This document shows, piece after piece, positions 42,340 through 51,270 of a stretch of 64,000 nucleotides of DNA (positions are counted from its first letter, which is position 1; every line of letters begins with the position of its first letter). The notes under the pieces were generated by a model. It searched no databases, was not told the DNA's origin, and worked only from the letters and a program-made list of their open reading frames with translations. This DNA comes from Gammaproteobacteria bacterium (lineage in GTDB: Bacteria > Pseudomonadota > Gammaproteobacteria > Steroidobacterales > Woeseiaceae). Both the position numbers and the translations under genes were made by a program. The stretch lies in contig JAACFB010000007.1 of the NCBI GenBank assembly GCA_009937615.1, positions 30,445 to 94,444 of the forward strand, read 5' to 3'.

Positions 42340-43079
42340 AAATGCGATTCGACACGGCCTTCGCCGCAATACGCAGCTTTACCATCGCAATCTTTGCAAG
42401 CTCGGTGCTTCCCACAGCTGTGCTGGCGGAGTCCGCGATGCAACCCCACACAGCCGAGTACAGGGTGAAAATCAGCATTGTCGGTGGGCGGCTGAGTACT
42501 GAAGTCAAAAGTACAGACAGCGGATATACAGCGACTCACGTAGTCAGCGCGACCGGCATGTCACGCATTCTTGCCAGTGGCAGCATCAGCGATACGGCGG
42601 AGTTTGATATTGCGGCCGACGGCTTCCGGCCCGTCCGCCTCGTTTCCGATGATGAGATATCCAGCGACAAGATACGTGCCGAAATTGACTTCGACTGGTC
42701 ATCTGGCGAAGCGCGCGGCATTTTAAATGACGAAGAGTACACTGCGGCGATTCCCGACCTCGCCTATGACCGCATCTCGATTCAATATCAGTTGATGCAT
42801 GATCTCCGCAACGGTGTAACCAGCGGTGAATATATTCTCTTCGAGTTCGACGAACTAAAGACGATCTCCGTCAGTAACATCGGAACACGCAAGGTCAAAG
42901 TACCCGCGGGCGAGTACAATGCCGTTGGCATTCAGCATCAAACGGCTAATTCGAAACGTGTGACGACGCTCTGGTGTGTTGAAGAACTCGGCTACTTGCC
43001 CGTCATCATCGAACAGCACCGCAAGGGAAAATTGCGGTTGCGCGCGACGCTCGAGAGATATACGCCGACAACCAGTTAA
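42336..43079 (+). CDS. DUF3108 secreted protein
   Basis: The 247-residue product has a signal peptide (to about residue 31, VLAES) and the DUF3108 beta-rich domain (AEYRVKISIVGGRL; ISIQYQLMHDLRNG; LWCVEELGYLPVIIEQ). Its function is not known; related proteins are periplasmic. The ATG overlaps the acyltransferase stop (ATGA), tying it to the lipid module. It is convergent with the next gene, overlapping by four bases. Confidence 0.85.
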   Translation: MKMRFDTAFAAIRSFTIAIFASSVLPTAVLAESAMQPHTAEYRVKISIVGGRLSTEVKSTDSGYTATHVVSATGMSRILASGSISDTAEFDIAADGFRPVRLVSDDEISSDKIRAEIDFDWSSGEARGILNDEEYTAAIPDLAYDRISIQYQLMHDLRNGVTSGEYILFEFDELKTISVSNIGTRKVKVPAGEYNAVGIQHQTANSKRVTTLWCVEELGYLPVIIEQHRKGKLRLRATLERYTPTTS

Positions 43080-43570
43080 ATCCTGTCGAAAACTTGCTCG
43101 AGCGACATCTGCTTCGAGTCACGCGACCAAATTGCAATCCTGCGACTCAGTACCGCACCATCATTCGACAGCTGATACGAGTCGGTGAGCCTGGCGCCGT
43201 CGTCATCGAGGGTCTCTATGACATAGGCGCGGCCTTCCCACCCTGATACGCGCTCCGCGGAAATCTCGCCAACGCTGACCTCGCGGTGCTCGCCAAACCG
43301 ATATTCTTCAACCACCGAGCGATCGAAACTAACAAATAAGCCGCTCGCCGTTTGAGTGACTTTGACCGACTTGCCTGTCTCCAGAAATACATGAACCAGA
43401 GTTTCGCGCGCTCCGCGCTGCGTCGACCCCGTCGTGTCGCGCAAAAGCCAATTTCCGGACAGGTCAACGCCTTCAGGCACCTCGGCCGGTTTGCTGATCA
43501 GGGACTCCTTCGCGCCACATGCAGCCAGAAGCAGCAGAGTTGACGCCAGCGCTGCACCCGCGAGCCGCAA
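43076..43570 (-). CDS. Putative lipoprotein of unknown function
   Basis: The 164-residue product has a lipoprotein signal with lipobox LAAC (Cys18) and a beta-rich body (VDLSGNWLLRDTTGS, lipocalin-like in feel). I recognise no family. Its start abuts the stop of the upstream thioredoxin-TPR gene, so they form an operon. Confidence 0.75.
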   Translation of the reverse strand: MRLAGAALASTLLLLAACGAKESLISKPAEVPEGVDLSGNWLLRDTTGSTQRGARETLVHVFLETGKSVKVTQTASGLFVSFDRSVVEEYRFGEHREVSVGEISAERVSGWEGRAYVIETLDDDGARLTDSYQLSNDGAVLSRRIAIWSRDSKQMSLEQVFDRI

Positions 43571-45211
43571 CTAGATCTGCTCCAGGAAGGATTCACAGGC
43601 TTCGCGCGAACCATCGGAGCCAGTGGAATTGGCGCACACTACGAGTACCGAATCGCGGATACGGGCAAGCTCCGATTGCTGCTCATTTTCGGTGCCCCAC
43701 TCCGTCAATCTGGACTGCAGTCGAGTCAATTGCGCCTTCGGCCGTTGATAAAAACCCGAAGAATTCTGTAGCTCATCGATCAGCGCAACGGTCGTATCGT
43801 GAATCAGGCTCGTCGCCGTTGGCGCCATTTCGAGCAAGCCGTTGACATAATAATAGCCCCATTGAAACCTCGTCGCGGGACCTTTGGCAACGTCATGTGC
43901 CTGGCGTAGCCACTCCATCGCCGCGTCGGAGTTGCCGGACCGCTGCTCGATGTCAGCCAGCACCACCATGAAATAATAGGGTTGCCTGGATTTTTCAAGT
44001 TCGGCCAGCAACAGCGGCTTTGCCAGGTCGTCCATGCCCGCTTCATTCAGCACGTTGGCTAACGCATTGATGATTGGTTGTCGTTCATAAACGCTTGGTG
44101 TTGAGGTGTCTGCCCAGGTGACAGTATTACGAATCTCTTGCTGCAGATCGGCAGAGAGCTCCCTCTCGGGATCCTCCATTCGCTCCAGGCGTATTTTTCC
44201 GGCCAGCGCATAAATTCGTTCACGTTTATAGACGGATTCATCAGCCGCTATCTGAACCAGTACACGGCGGTAGTCACTGCTCAGCCGCTGCCGCTCTTCG
44301 GAATCCTGATCCGTCAGTGCAGCTATATAGCGCGCACCGGACAACAGAACAGTGAAAATATTTGCTTTGACCAGCTCAATGTTCGCAAGCACCGTCTGAA
44401 ACTGCTGCAAAGCTTCGCTCTTGGACCTTTCTGTGAGCGCCACAGGATTCTCAACATCTGCCGCAGCCTGGAGCATTTTGTCCAGCAACGACATATAGAG
44501 AATCGACCGCTCGATCCGCATTTTTTCGGGGCATGCGCGGTGCATGCGTTCGAACGCGGCACCGGCATCCTTGCCAACAAGGATTCGAGTATCCTGCCCC
44601 CACGAATAGTACGCGAGAAGCCTGCATTCGCTGGGAGACAACTCGACTTCATCAGACATCAATGAGTCGACCAGTTCGCTCGCTGGCGACGCATCGTTCA
44701 ACGTCAGGTCCAAAATACTGGCGTAGGCCTGCAAGTCGATGCCGCCAGGAATTCTTGTCAATTCGACGCCTGCCGGATCAAAGACAATCATCGTTGGATA
44801 TCCGCGCACCCCGAATTTCTCAGCGTAAGCCTGCGCATTCACGGTGTCTCCATCGAGGTAAACGGGGACGAACAATTTTGATCGTTCGATGAACTCCGGG
44901 CTCTTGAAAATCGTCGCACTGATCGCATGGCAGGGCGGACACCATACAGCGCCCCAGTACAGGTAAACCGGTTTACCTGTATCCGCAGCAGCCGCGAGAG
45001 CCTCATCGACACTGCCGGCAAACCACTCGATCCCGCCCTTCAGGCTAGCTTCTGATTCCGCCTCGGCATCGGCCACATCTGACGACTCGGTCGGTTCATC
45101 GGTTCCGCAAGCCACGAGTGCGGTAGCGGCTGCCAGTATCACGAGTCGACGCAGGGATCCCTTGACCTCGTTGAATCTCGATGACGGTGGATAAATTTCC
45201 CATGGTTTCAT
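43571..45211 (-). CDS. Lipoprotein with N-terminal thioredoxin domain and helical-repeat C-terminus
   Basis: The 546-residue protein begins at ATG 45211 (four bases after the pirin stop) with a signal segment and lipobox LVACG, then an Asp/Glu-rich linker, a thioredoxin fold with WGAVWCPPCHAIS and cis-Pro GYPTMIVFD (about residues 75-170), and a long helical region resembling TPR-type repeats. The exported disulfide-active site plus repeat scaffold suggests a periplasmic or surface thiol-handling protein. The track start at 45325 would overlap pirin and is rejected. Confidence 0.82.
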   Translation of the reverse strand: MKPWEIYPPSSRFNEVKGSLRRLVILAAATALVACGTDEPTESSDVADAEAESEASLKGGIEWFAGSVDEALAAAADTGKPVYLYWGAVWCPPCHAISATIFKSPEFIERSKLFVPVYLDGDTVNAQAYAEKFGVRGYPTMIVFDPAGVELTRIPGGIDLQAYASILDLTLNDASPASELVDSLMSDEVELSPSECRLLAYYSWGQDTRILVGKDAGAAFERMHRACPEKMRIERSILYMSLLDKMLQAAADVENPVALTERSKSEALQQFQTVLANIELVKANIFTVLLSGARYIAALTDQDSEERQRLSSDYRRVLVQIAADESVYKRERIYALAGKIRLERMEDPERELSADLQQEIRNTVTWADTSTPSVYERQPIINALANVLNEAGMDDLAKPLLLAELEKSRQPYYFMVVLADIEQRSGNSDAAMEWLRQAHDVAKGPATRFQWGYYYVNGLLEMAPTATSLIHDTTVALIDELQNSSGFYQRPKAQLTRLQSRLTEWGTENEQQSELARIRDSVLVVCANSTGSDGSREACESFLEQI

Positions 45212-45215
45212 GACG

Positions 45216-46109
45216 CTATTTTCTCGGTAGTGCAACATAGTCTGTTTCGCCCGGCACTCTGCCAAAACGTCCCTCGTTCCAGTCTCGCTTGGCCTGCTCG
45301 ATGCGCTCGCGGGAACTGCTGACAAAATTCCACCAGACGAAGCGATCGCCTTCGAGCTTTGCGCCGCCTAACAGCAGAACGTGCGCGTTCGTTGTCGCCG
45401 TGATCGAGCCCGTAAAATTATCGTCAAGTATAACCAACTCAGACGCTGCCGATGGCTCATCCTCGATAGCAATGTTTCCCGATATGACATACACGGCCAG
45501 CTCTTCGGACTTCGGAACAGGCACAGTGGCCCCTGCATCCAGCCTTAACTCAACGTATAAAGTCTCGCTTTCCGTCCGCACCGGCGATGTCGCGCCATAG
45601 GCTTCGCCAATGATGACGGAAACGGTTGCGCCTGGCAGGGACAGCGCTGGAATGTCAGCGGCGGTGTAGTGCTCAAAGCGCGCCTCAATTTCTTCATATT
45701 CGCTCGGAAGCGCCACCCAGGCCTGGATTCCGTGCAATTTTTGGCCGCTTGCCAGGATTTCATCCGTCACTTTCTCGGAGTGGACGATCCCCCTGCCCGC
45801 AGTCATCCAGTTGACCTCACCCGCCCGGATTGGCTGCATATGGCCGAGGCTATCGCGATGCAGTATTTCACCTTCAAAGAGATAAGTAATCGTCGCCAGC
45901 CCGATGTGCGGATGTGCGCGCACGTTGACCCCAGTTCCCGGTAAGAACTTCGCTGGACCCATGTGATCGAAAAAAATGAAAGGACCTACCCGCTGACGCC
46001 GCTTGTCAGGCAGTGACCGCCGGACCTGCAACTCTCCGAGACTCTTGGTGACCGGCTTGATACGTGTAGCAATTCCCATAGTGTTCATCATCAAAAGACG
46101 CCTAGACAT
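45216..46109 (-). CDS. Pirin-family protein
   Basis: Pirins are bicupin proteins, some with quercetinase activity, others redox regulators. The 297-residue product carries the metal-site pattern VRAHPHIGLATITYLFEGE and HRDSLGH, then EVNWMTAGRGIVHSE. Overlap with the preceding YcaQ-like gene by eight bases supports an operon. Internal ATGs (46091, 46088, 46079) could be the true start. Confidence 0.92.
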   Translation of the reverse strand: MSRRLLMMNTMGIATRIKPVTKSLGELQVRRSLPDKRRQRVGPFIFFDHMGPAKFLPGTGVNVRAHPHIGLATITYLFEGEILHRDSLGHMQPIRAGEVNWMTAGRGIVHSEKVTDEILASGQKLHGIQAWVALPSEYEEIEARFEHYTAADIPALSLPGATVSVIIGEAYGATSPVRTESETLYVELRLDAGATVPVPKSEELAVYVISGNIAIEDEPSAASELVILDDNFTGSITATTNAHVLLLGGAKLEGDRFVWWNFVSSSRERIEQAKRDWNEGRFGRVPGETDYVALPRK

Positions 46110-47298
46110 GCCTGGCCAGTTCGCGCGCTACGCCGTTGTTCCGACTGACGTGAATCGTATCGAGGCACAGCCAGTTTGCGAGATCGCGTAACTCGCATGA
46201 CATGAATTTCGCACATTCCCGCGGATCAGTACCCACCTCAGAGTGTGCTCGCCGCACGCAGAGCATGCTTCGTTTGCGATCCGCTTTCAAATCAAGTCGC
46301 CCCACTATCTGGTCACCCACCCGAAACGGGAGGACATAGTAGCCCCACTTGCGTTTCTCCGCAGGCACATAAATTTCGATGCGGTAGTGAAATTCGAAGA
46401 GTCGCTCCGCTCGTGGCCGAAACCAGACCACGGGGTCAAAGGGTGAGAGCAGCGAAGCACCCGGGATTTTCCGCGGCAGTCGGGTCCCGGCAGAGATAAA
46501 GGCGGGCACAGTCCAGCCGTCTACGCTGACAGGCGAAATGCTGCCGTCCTCCACGAGCTCTGCAAGCCTTGGCAAGGCATCGCGCGTGGACATGCGAAAG
46601 TAATCGGCAAGATCATGCGCGCTGCCGATGCCCATGGCACGCGCGGCAATGCGCAATAACTCGCGTTGCGCATCGAATTTACCGACCGACCGCAGCAGCA
46701 GCGCCTGCGGCAGAACGCGCTCCGGTAAATCGTAGACTCGCTGAAAATTCGGCAGACGGTCGGCGACTGCTAAATCGCCGCGCGCAAAATGATATTCCAG
46801 TGCCCAGCGCGGAATCGATCGCTGCCAATCACCTGGCTTGCGGCGCGGCCCGGCTACCGGCGGCAAATCGCCCGCAGTCACCCTGCCCTGTTGCTCGACC
46901 CGCCTTAAGACGGCGTCGAGATAGGCGGTTCGACCCCGGATATGCCGCAGCGGGTTATTGTTGCCCATTTGATGCGCGCGCCGTCGATGATCGAGCAGCG
47001 GCCAGGTGCTGACCGGCACAAGCGACGCTTCATGCGCCCATTGCTCGGTAAAACGACCGCAGCCATAAAGCAAGCGGTGCAAACGGTCTCTGTCATACGC
47101 GCCCAGCCGTGACCAGAGGACAAGCAGATGCGCGGGAACCAGCACATTCACGTAATCGAGCTGCAAAAGGCCAAGAGCGTTTACAACCCGACAAAAATGA
47201 CGCCGATCAGGCTTGCTGCCGGGACGGTCGCGATCAAAACCCTGGGCCGCGAGGGCGATACGCCTTGCTTCTGCAGATGACAGTTGTTGTCGTGACAT
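46102..47298 (-). CDS. YcaQ-like winged-helix DNA glycosylase (interstrand crosslink repair)
   Basis: The 398-residue protein belongs to the YcaQ/AlkX superfamily, winged-helix glycosylases that unhook DNA interstrand crosslinks and remove alkylated bases. Visible hallmarks are LGLLQLDYVNVLVPAH near the N-terminus, WAHEASLVP, LLSPFDPVVWFRPRAERLFEF and YRIEIYVPAEKRKWGYYVLP. It heads the ycaQ-pirin-thioredoxin-lipoprotein operon, convergent boundaries on both sides. Confidence 0.88.
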   Translation of the reverse strand: MSRQQLSSAEARRIALAAQGFDRDRPGSKPDRRHFCRVVNALGLLQLDYVNVLVPAHLLVLWSRLGAYDRDRLHRLLYGCGRFTEQWAHEASLVPVSTWPLLDHRRRAHQMGNNNPLRHIRGRTAYLDAVLRRVEQQGRVTAGDLPPVAGPRRKPGDWQRSIPRWALEYHFARGDLAVADRLPNFQRVYDLPERVLPQALLLRSVGKFDAQRELLRIAARAMGIGSAHDLADYFRMSTRDALPRLAELVEDGSISPVSVDGWTVPAFISAGTRLPRKIPGASLLSPFDPVVWFRPRAERLFEFHYRIEIYVPAEKRKWGYYVLPFRVGDQIVGRLDLKADRKRSMLCVRRAHSEVGTDPRECAKFMSCELRDLANWLCLDTIHVSRNNGVARELARHV

Positions 47299-47323
47299 TG
47301 GAGCAGCGTATTGAACCGAGGCC

Positions 47324-49021
47324 CTAGGTCGTCAGATCAGCGGCTTCATACAGCCCCGCCGCAATATTGCCGGCATCGACGGCCAGGCGCTTGTCGATCT
47401 TGCTCGCGTAATCGGCCGCCCGGACGGAGTCGACGAGATGCCACTCACCGATACATTCGGCGTGCGTAAACGTAATACAAAGCCAGCCCCGGTGATCGGT
47501 TTCCATGTATCGAAGATTCGGGTTCAATTCCAGGGTCGCGTCGCGAACCATGCCCGGTTTCCGTTCCGGCAAATATTCCGCAAAACCCGGCGAGGTTACT
47601 GATCCCGTCATGAACTCCACCGCAACGGCTTCTTTCTCTCCGGCCAGGTTCAGATTCCCCGCAAGCGGTGTATGCAAATCCCCGCTGAGAACGACGGTAT
47701 TGCCGCCATAACGTTTGATGTCCCGCAACAATCGCTGCCGTGCCCACGGGTAGCCGTCCCACGTGTCCAGCAATAACGGAGGATTACCCTTGCTAAGGCC
47801 GATGTTTCGTTCCAGCACCTCGCGCCGCACCATCGATGGCTTTTCGAGGTCCAGGATCGGCTCCAGGTCTGGCGTCCGAATCGGAGAAACCAGTACCTGC
47901 TGCGCAAGCGCATTCCACGTCATCGTTGATCTCTTCAGCCGCTTCCGGAGCCAACGTTCCTGTCTCCGGCCCAGCATGCGTCGCTTGACCTTGTTCAATT
48001 CCGCTTCGATACCACCCCGTGTGCCATCTGTCGCACTGATGTCTGGTTGTCGTTCGCGCGAATAAAAGCGTGTATCCAGCAGAATCAGGTTCAGCAGATC
48101 GCCGAACTGAAAAGCACGAAAGATCCGCGTGCGTGAGCCGTTCGCCTCACCGCGAATCGGCATCCATTCGAAATAGGCCTGCATCGCCGCGTCGCGACGA
48201 TCTTGCCACAACCCTTCGTCACGGTCGGAATCGTTTCCGTGATTGTCGGCACCGTCTTTCCAACCTTCGTTGGCGATCTCGTGATCATCCCAAATGGCGA
48301 TGACAGGGTGAGCGCGGTGCATGGCCTGCGAATCACGGTCCGACTTATATTGCGCATGCCGTTTGCGGTAGTCGCCAAGTGTGAGCAGCTCGGTGGGCGG
48401 GTCCGGTTGGCGGCCAAGCTCTTCGGCTCTCTCCGTCGCATACTGCCCTGCCCCATATTCATAGATGTAGTCACCGAGATGAATGACCGCATTGAGGTCA
48501 TCTCGTTGTGCCACCTCGCGGTAGGCGTAAAAGAATCCTGCCGGGTAGTTCGAGCACGACACGACCGCGAATCGAGCCAGGTCGACACTGCCGACCGGCA
48601 GGGTCCTGGTCATGCCAACGGGCGATTGAATGTCTCCAACGGTAAATCGATAGTAGAGCCGAGTATCGGCGGGTAACCTGCGAACATCGACCTTGACCGT
48701 GTAGTCAATCGATTCATCGGTCTCCAGGTGTCCGGCCAGCAACAGGCTCTGCATACCAGCGTCGCGGGCGACCTCCCACACAACGCTGACTTTTTCACCG
48801 TAAGCCCCACTGATGCGGGTCCAGAGCATGATCCCGTCGGCAAGTGGGTCGCCACTGGCAACCCCGTGCTGGAACGCGTAGCGTTTCGCGTAACCCGACG
48901 CCCCCGCCTTCGCAGACAACAAAGCCAGCACTATGGTATTCGCGACCAGCCGGATAAATGTACGCCTCAGCAAGGACCCTCCCGACGCTGAATCAGTTAA
49001 CATTGACGTTCGGAGCATCAT
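47324..49021 (-). CDS. phoD: PhoD-family alkaline phosphatase/phosphodiesterase
   Basis: PhoD is an exported Ca/Fe-dependent phosphodiesterase. The product (about 565 residues) has a Tat-type signal with LLRRTFIRL, the PhoD N-terminal domain (FQHGVASGDPLADGIMLWTRI) and metallophosphatase motifs VSCSNYPAGFF, HLGDYIYEYGAGQY, WDDHEIANEGW and VLSGDLHTPL. Several starts are possible; I take ATG 49021. It is divergent from the DUF2147 gene, with only a few bases between them. Confidence 0.93.
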   Translation of the reverse strand: MMLRTSMLTDSASGGSLLRRTFIRLVANTIVLALLSAKAGASGYAKRYAFQHGVASGDPLADGIMLWTRISGAYGEKVSVVWEVARDAGMQSLLLAGHLETDESIDYTVKVDVRRLPADTRLYYRFTVGDIQSPVGMTRTLPVGSVDLARFAVVSCSNYPAGFFYAYREVAQRDDLNAVIHLGDYIYEYGAGQYATERAEELGRQPDPPTELLTLGDYRKRHAQYKSDRDSQAMHRAHPVIAIWDDHEIANEGWKDGADNHGNDSDRDEGLWQDRRDAAMQAYFEWMPIRGEANGSRTRIFRAFQFGDLLNLILLDTRFYSRERQPDISATDGTRGGIEAELNKVKRRMLGRRQERWLRKRLKRSTMTWNALAQQVLVSPIRTPDLEPILDLEKPSMVRREVLERNIGLSKGNPPLLLDTWDGYPWARQRLLRDIKRYGGNTVVLSGDLHTPLAGNLNLAGEKEAVAVEFMTGSVTSPGFAEYLPERKPGMVRDATLELNPNLRYMETDHRGWLCITFTHAECIGEWHLVDSVRAADYASKIDKRLAVDAGNIAAGLYEAADLTT

Positions 49022-49035
49022 ACCCGTCAATATTC

Positions 49036-49473
49036 ATGAATCCACTGAAGAGGCTGACAATCATCTCAATAGCCCTGCTGCCGCTACTGGCATGGTCCGG
49101 TGAGTTCGATATCGAGGGACGATGGCTCAGCGGCGACGGAGACGGCTGGATCAGGATCGAAAGAGACGGTGAGAGCCTCGTGGGAATCATCGCAGGATCG
49201 CCGACAAAGAAACCGGGTGAGCCGCCTCGCTACGATGACAAGAACCCGGATCCGGCGTTGAGAGAGCGTCCTTTGGACGGCCTGACCATTATGAGGGGGT
49301 TTGATTATGCAGGCGACGGCCGTTGGACCGGCGGCACTATCTATGATCCGAACAGCGGCAAGACCTACAAATCAACACTAACGCTCGTGGATGCCGATAC
49401 GCTCAAGGTTCGGGGCTATATTGGCGTATCGCTGTTTGGCCGATCCGATACGTGGACACGCGACGATAACTGA
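49036..49473 (+). CDS. DUF2147 secreted protein
   Basis: The 145-residue product has a signal peptide (to about residue 19) and the DUF2147 pattern FDIEGRWLSGDGDGWIRIERDG and GGTIYDPNSGKTYKSTLTL. It is a small exported beta-barrel-like protein of unknown function. The track start at 48958 overlaps phoD; ATG 49036 gives the natural signal peptide. Confidence 0.88.
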   Translation: MNPLKRLTIISIALLPLLAWSGEFDIEGRWLSGDGDGWIRIERDGESLVGIIAGSPTKKPGEPPRYDDKNPDPALRERPLDGLTIMRGFDYAGDGRWTGGTIYDPNSGKTYKSTLTLVDADTLKVRGYIGVSLFGRSDTWTRDDN

Positions 49474-49478
49474 ACCAG

Positions 49479-49883
49479 TCAATCATTCACCAGGACCGCA
49501 TCCGCCTCGATTTCAACGAGCATGGCGGGATCGATCAGGCGTGCCACCTCGACCATCGACGTAGCCGGCAAGATACCGGCAAATGCCTCGCGATGCGCCC
49601 GCGCTATTTCTGGCCGATGCGAGATATCTGTCACGAAGATCCGCGTACGCACGACGTTTTCGAGCCCGGCACCCGTTGCTTTCAGCGCTTCGGCAATAAT
49701 CTCGATGCAGTGCTGCGCCTGGCGAAACGGGTCTCCAACGCCGATCACGGAGCCGTCTTCGGCCACAGCGGCGGATCCCGCCACGGCGACATATTGGCCG
49801 ACTCGCACAGCCCGGGAGTAGCCAACCAGTGACTCCCACGGTGCTCCGGTCGAAACCGTGGTTTTTCGCTCACTCGAGGACAT
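49479..49883 (-). CDS. RidA/YjgF-family enamine deaminase
   Basis: RidA-family proteins hydrolyse reactive enamine/imine intermediates from PLP enzymes. The 134-residue product has the conserved VRTRIFVTDIS arginine motif and the C-terminal VEIEADAVL with the glutamate. It is convergent with the DUF2147 gene, five bases apart. Confidence 0.92.
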   Translation of the reverse strand: MSSSERKTTVSTGAPWESLVGYSRAVRVGQYVAVAGSAAVAEDGSVIGVGDPFRQAQHCIEIIAEALKATGAGLENVVRTRIFVTDISHRPEIARAHREAFAGILPATSMVEVARLIDPAMLVEIEADAVLVND

Positions 49884-49924
49884 GGTTCAATAACCTCACT
49901 CTATTTCTATAAAAACTCGTTAGA

Positions 49925-51202
49925 TTATTGTTTATTAACAAATAATTCTTTTTTAACGATGTCGCCCCGACAGCCGTTCAGGGCCAACAACGATAGCGTG
50001 ACATAGCCGAAAACGGCGACCCACAGGCCATCGAGAGTGACCCCGGGCGGCGGATACAGCTGCATGGCAAAGGCGGCCGCGGGAACAATCACCAACAGGC
50101 GCAGGCACTCAACTCGCAGTGACTCCTGCCGTCCCTCATTCAAAGTCCCGAGCGAATAGAGTTGCGCCCAGAGCATGAGACACGGAACCAGGACTCCTCT
50201 CGGCCCCGACTCGACAATCAGAACTGAGATACCAAGCGCGAGAAAGATCGCCACGATGAACTGGGCCAGCACGTAACGTTTCACGGATGGCGGCACCGCC
50301 GGGTCATATTTTCGGAACTTGGTGATGTCAGTCGCGGGCTTCGGGTGGACAGCGGCAACGTCGTCGGGCCGCCAGCCCGTGGGCCGAAACCAGATCCCGA
50401 GCTTATCCCGCCAACGCCGTGCCCTGATCGCATCGAATAGCAGGTAGTCGTAGACCTGAAGATTGGCCCAGAACGGGTTCAGATTCGCCAGCGGTTTTCG
50501 CACTCCAAAAACGACCGGATCGTCATCGCGTTCGTCCTCAAACGTACCGAATAGTCGGTCCCAAAGAATCAGGATGCCGCCATAGTTCTTGTCGATGTAA
50601 CGCTCATTCTGGGCGTGATGGACCCTATGATTCGATGGCGTAACGAAAATGTAATCGAGTGCGCCGAGGCGATGGACGAACTGCGTGTGGACCCAAAACT
50701 GGTAGATCAGGTTGGCAGCACCGACGACCAGCAGGACCTCGAGCGGAAAACCCACCACAAACAGGGGCACGTAGAAAATCCACTCGAACAGGAAACCCGT
50801 GCTCGATTGACGCAACGCGGTCGAAAGATTGTAATCCTCGCTCTGGTGATGCACCGCATGCGCGGCCCACAGTACCGATATCTCGTGGCCGCATCGGTGG
50901 CGCCAGTAGTAGCAAAAATCCCAGCCCACTGCGGCAGCAATCCAGAGGGCTATTCCGCCCGGCGACGAGTCGAACCAGGCAATCGGCATATTGAAGGCCG
51001 CAAAATTTTCGAGCACCAGCCCCCATATCAGGAGTTTCAACAATGCCGTGAAATAGCCCGTGGTTGAGCTCAGCATACCCAGACTCAGGCTGTTGATTGC
51101 ATCACTACTGCGATACAACCCTCGTCCACGCGCTCGATCAAAACCCAGCTCGACAGCGATTGAGGCGATAAAGAACGGCACTGCCAGCGCAATCAAATCC
51201 AT
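49925..51202 (-). CDS. Fatty acid hydroxylase/sterol desaturase superfamily membrane protein
   Basis: The 425-residue protein has about eight membrane helices and the eight-His di-iron signature: HRCGHE, HAVHHQSE and HRVHHAQN in family order, after an N-terminal membrane region. Extra C-terminal helices after residue 310 resemble alkylglycerol-monooxygenase-like proteins. It probably hydroxylates a lipid. It is divergent from the PLP decarboxylase gene. Confidence 0.9.
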   Translation of the reverse strand: MDLIALAVPFFIASIAVELGFDRARGRGLYRSSDAINSLSLGMLSSTTGYFTALLKLLIWGLVLENFAAFNMPIAWFDSSPGGIALWIAAAVGWDFCYYWRHRCGHEISVLWAAHAVHHQSEDYNLSTALRQSSTGFLFEWIFYVPLFVVGFPLEVLLVVGAANLIYQFWVHTQFVHRLGALDYIFVTPSNHRVHHAQNERYIDKNYGGILILWDRLFGTFEDERDDDPVVFGVRKPLANLNPFWANLQVYDYLLFDAIRARRWRDKLGIWFRPTGWRPDDVAAVHPKPATDITKFRKYDPAVPPSVKRYVLAQFIVAIFLALGISVLIVESGPRGVLVPCLMLWAQLYSLGTLNEGRQESLRVECLRLLVIVPAAAFAMQLYPPPGVTLDGLWVAVFGYVTLSLLALNGCRGDIVKKELFVNKQ

Positions 51203-51270
51203 GCCCTATAGTACCGCTATCTGCTCGATCTGCGGTAAGCTCCGGCGCTCTCTTCGGAACTGAGCCTAAA

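Noticed and set aside
45212-45325. Upstream extension of the thioredoxin lipoprotein
   Set aside because: It would overlap the pirin gene and places the lipobox far from the N-terminus.
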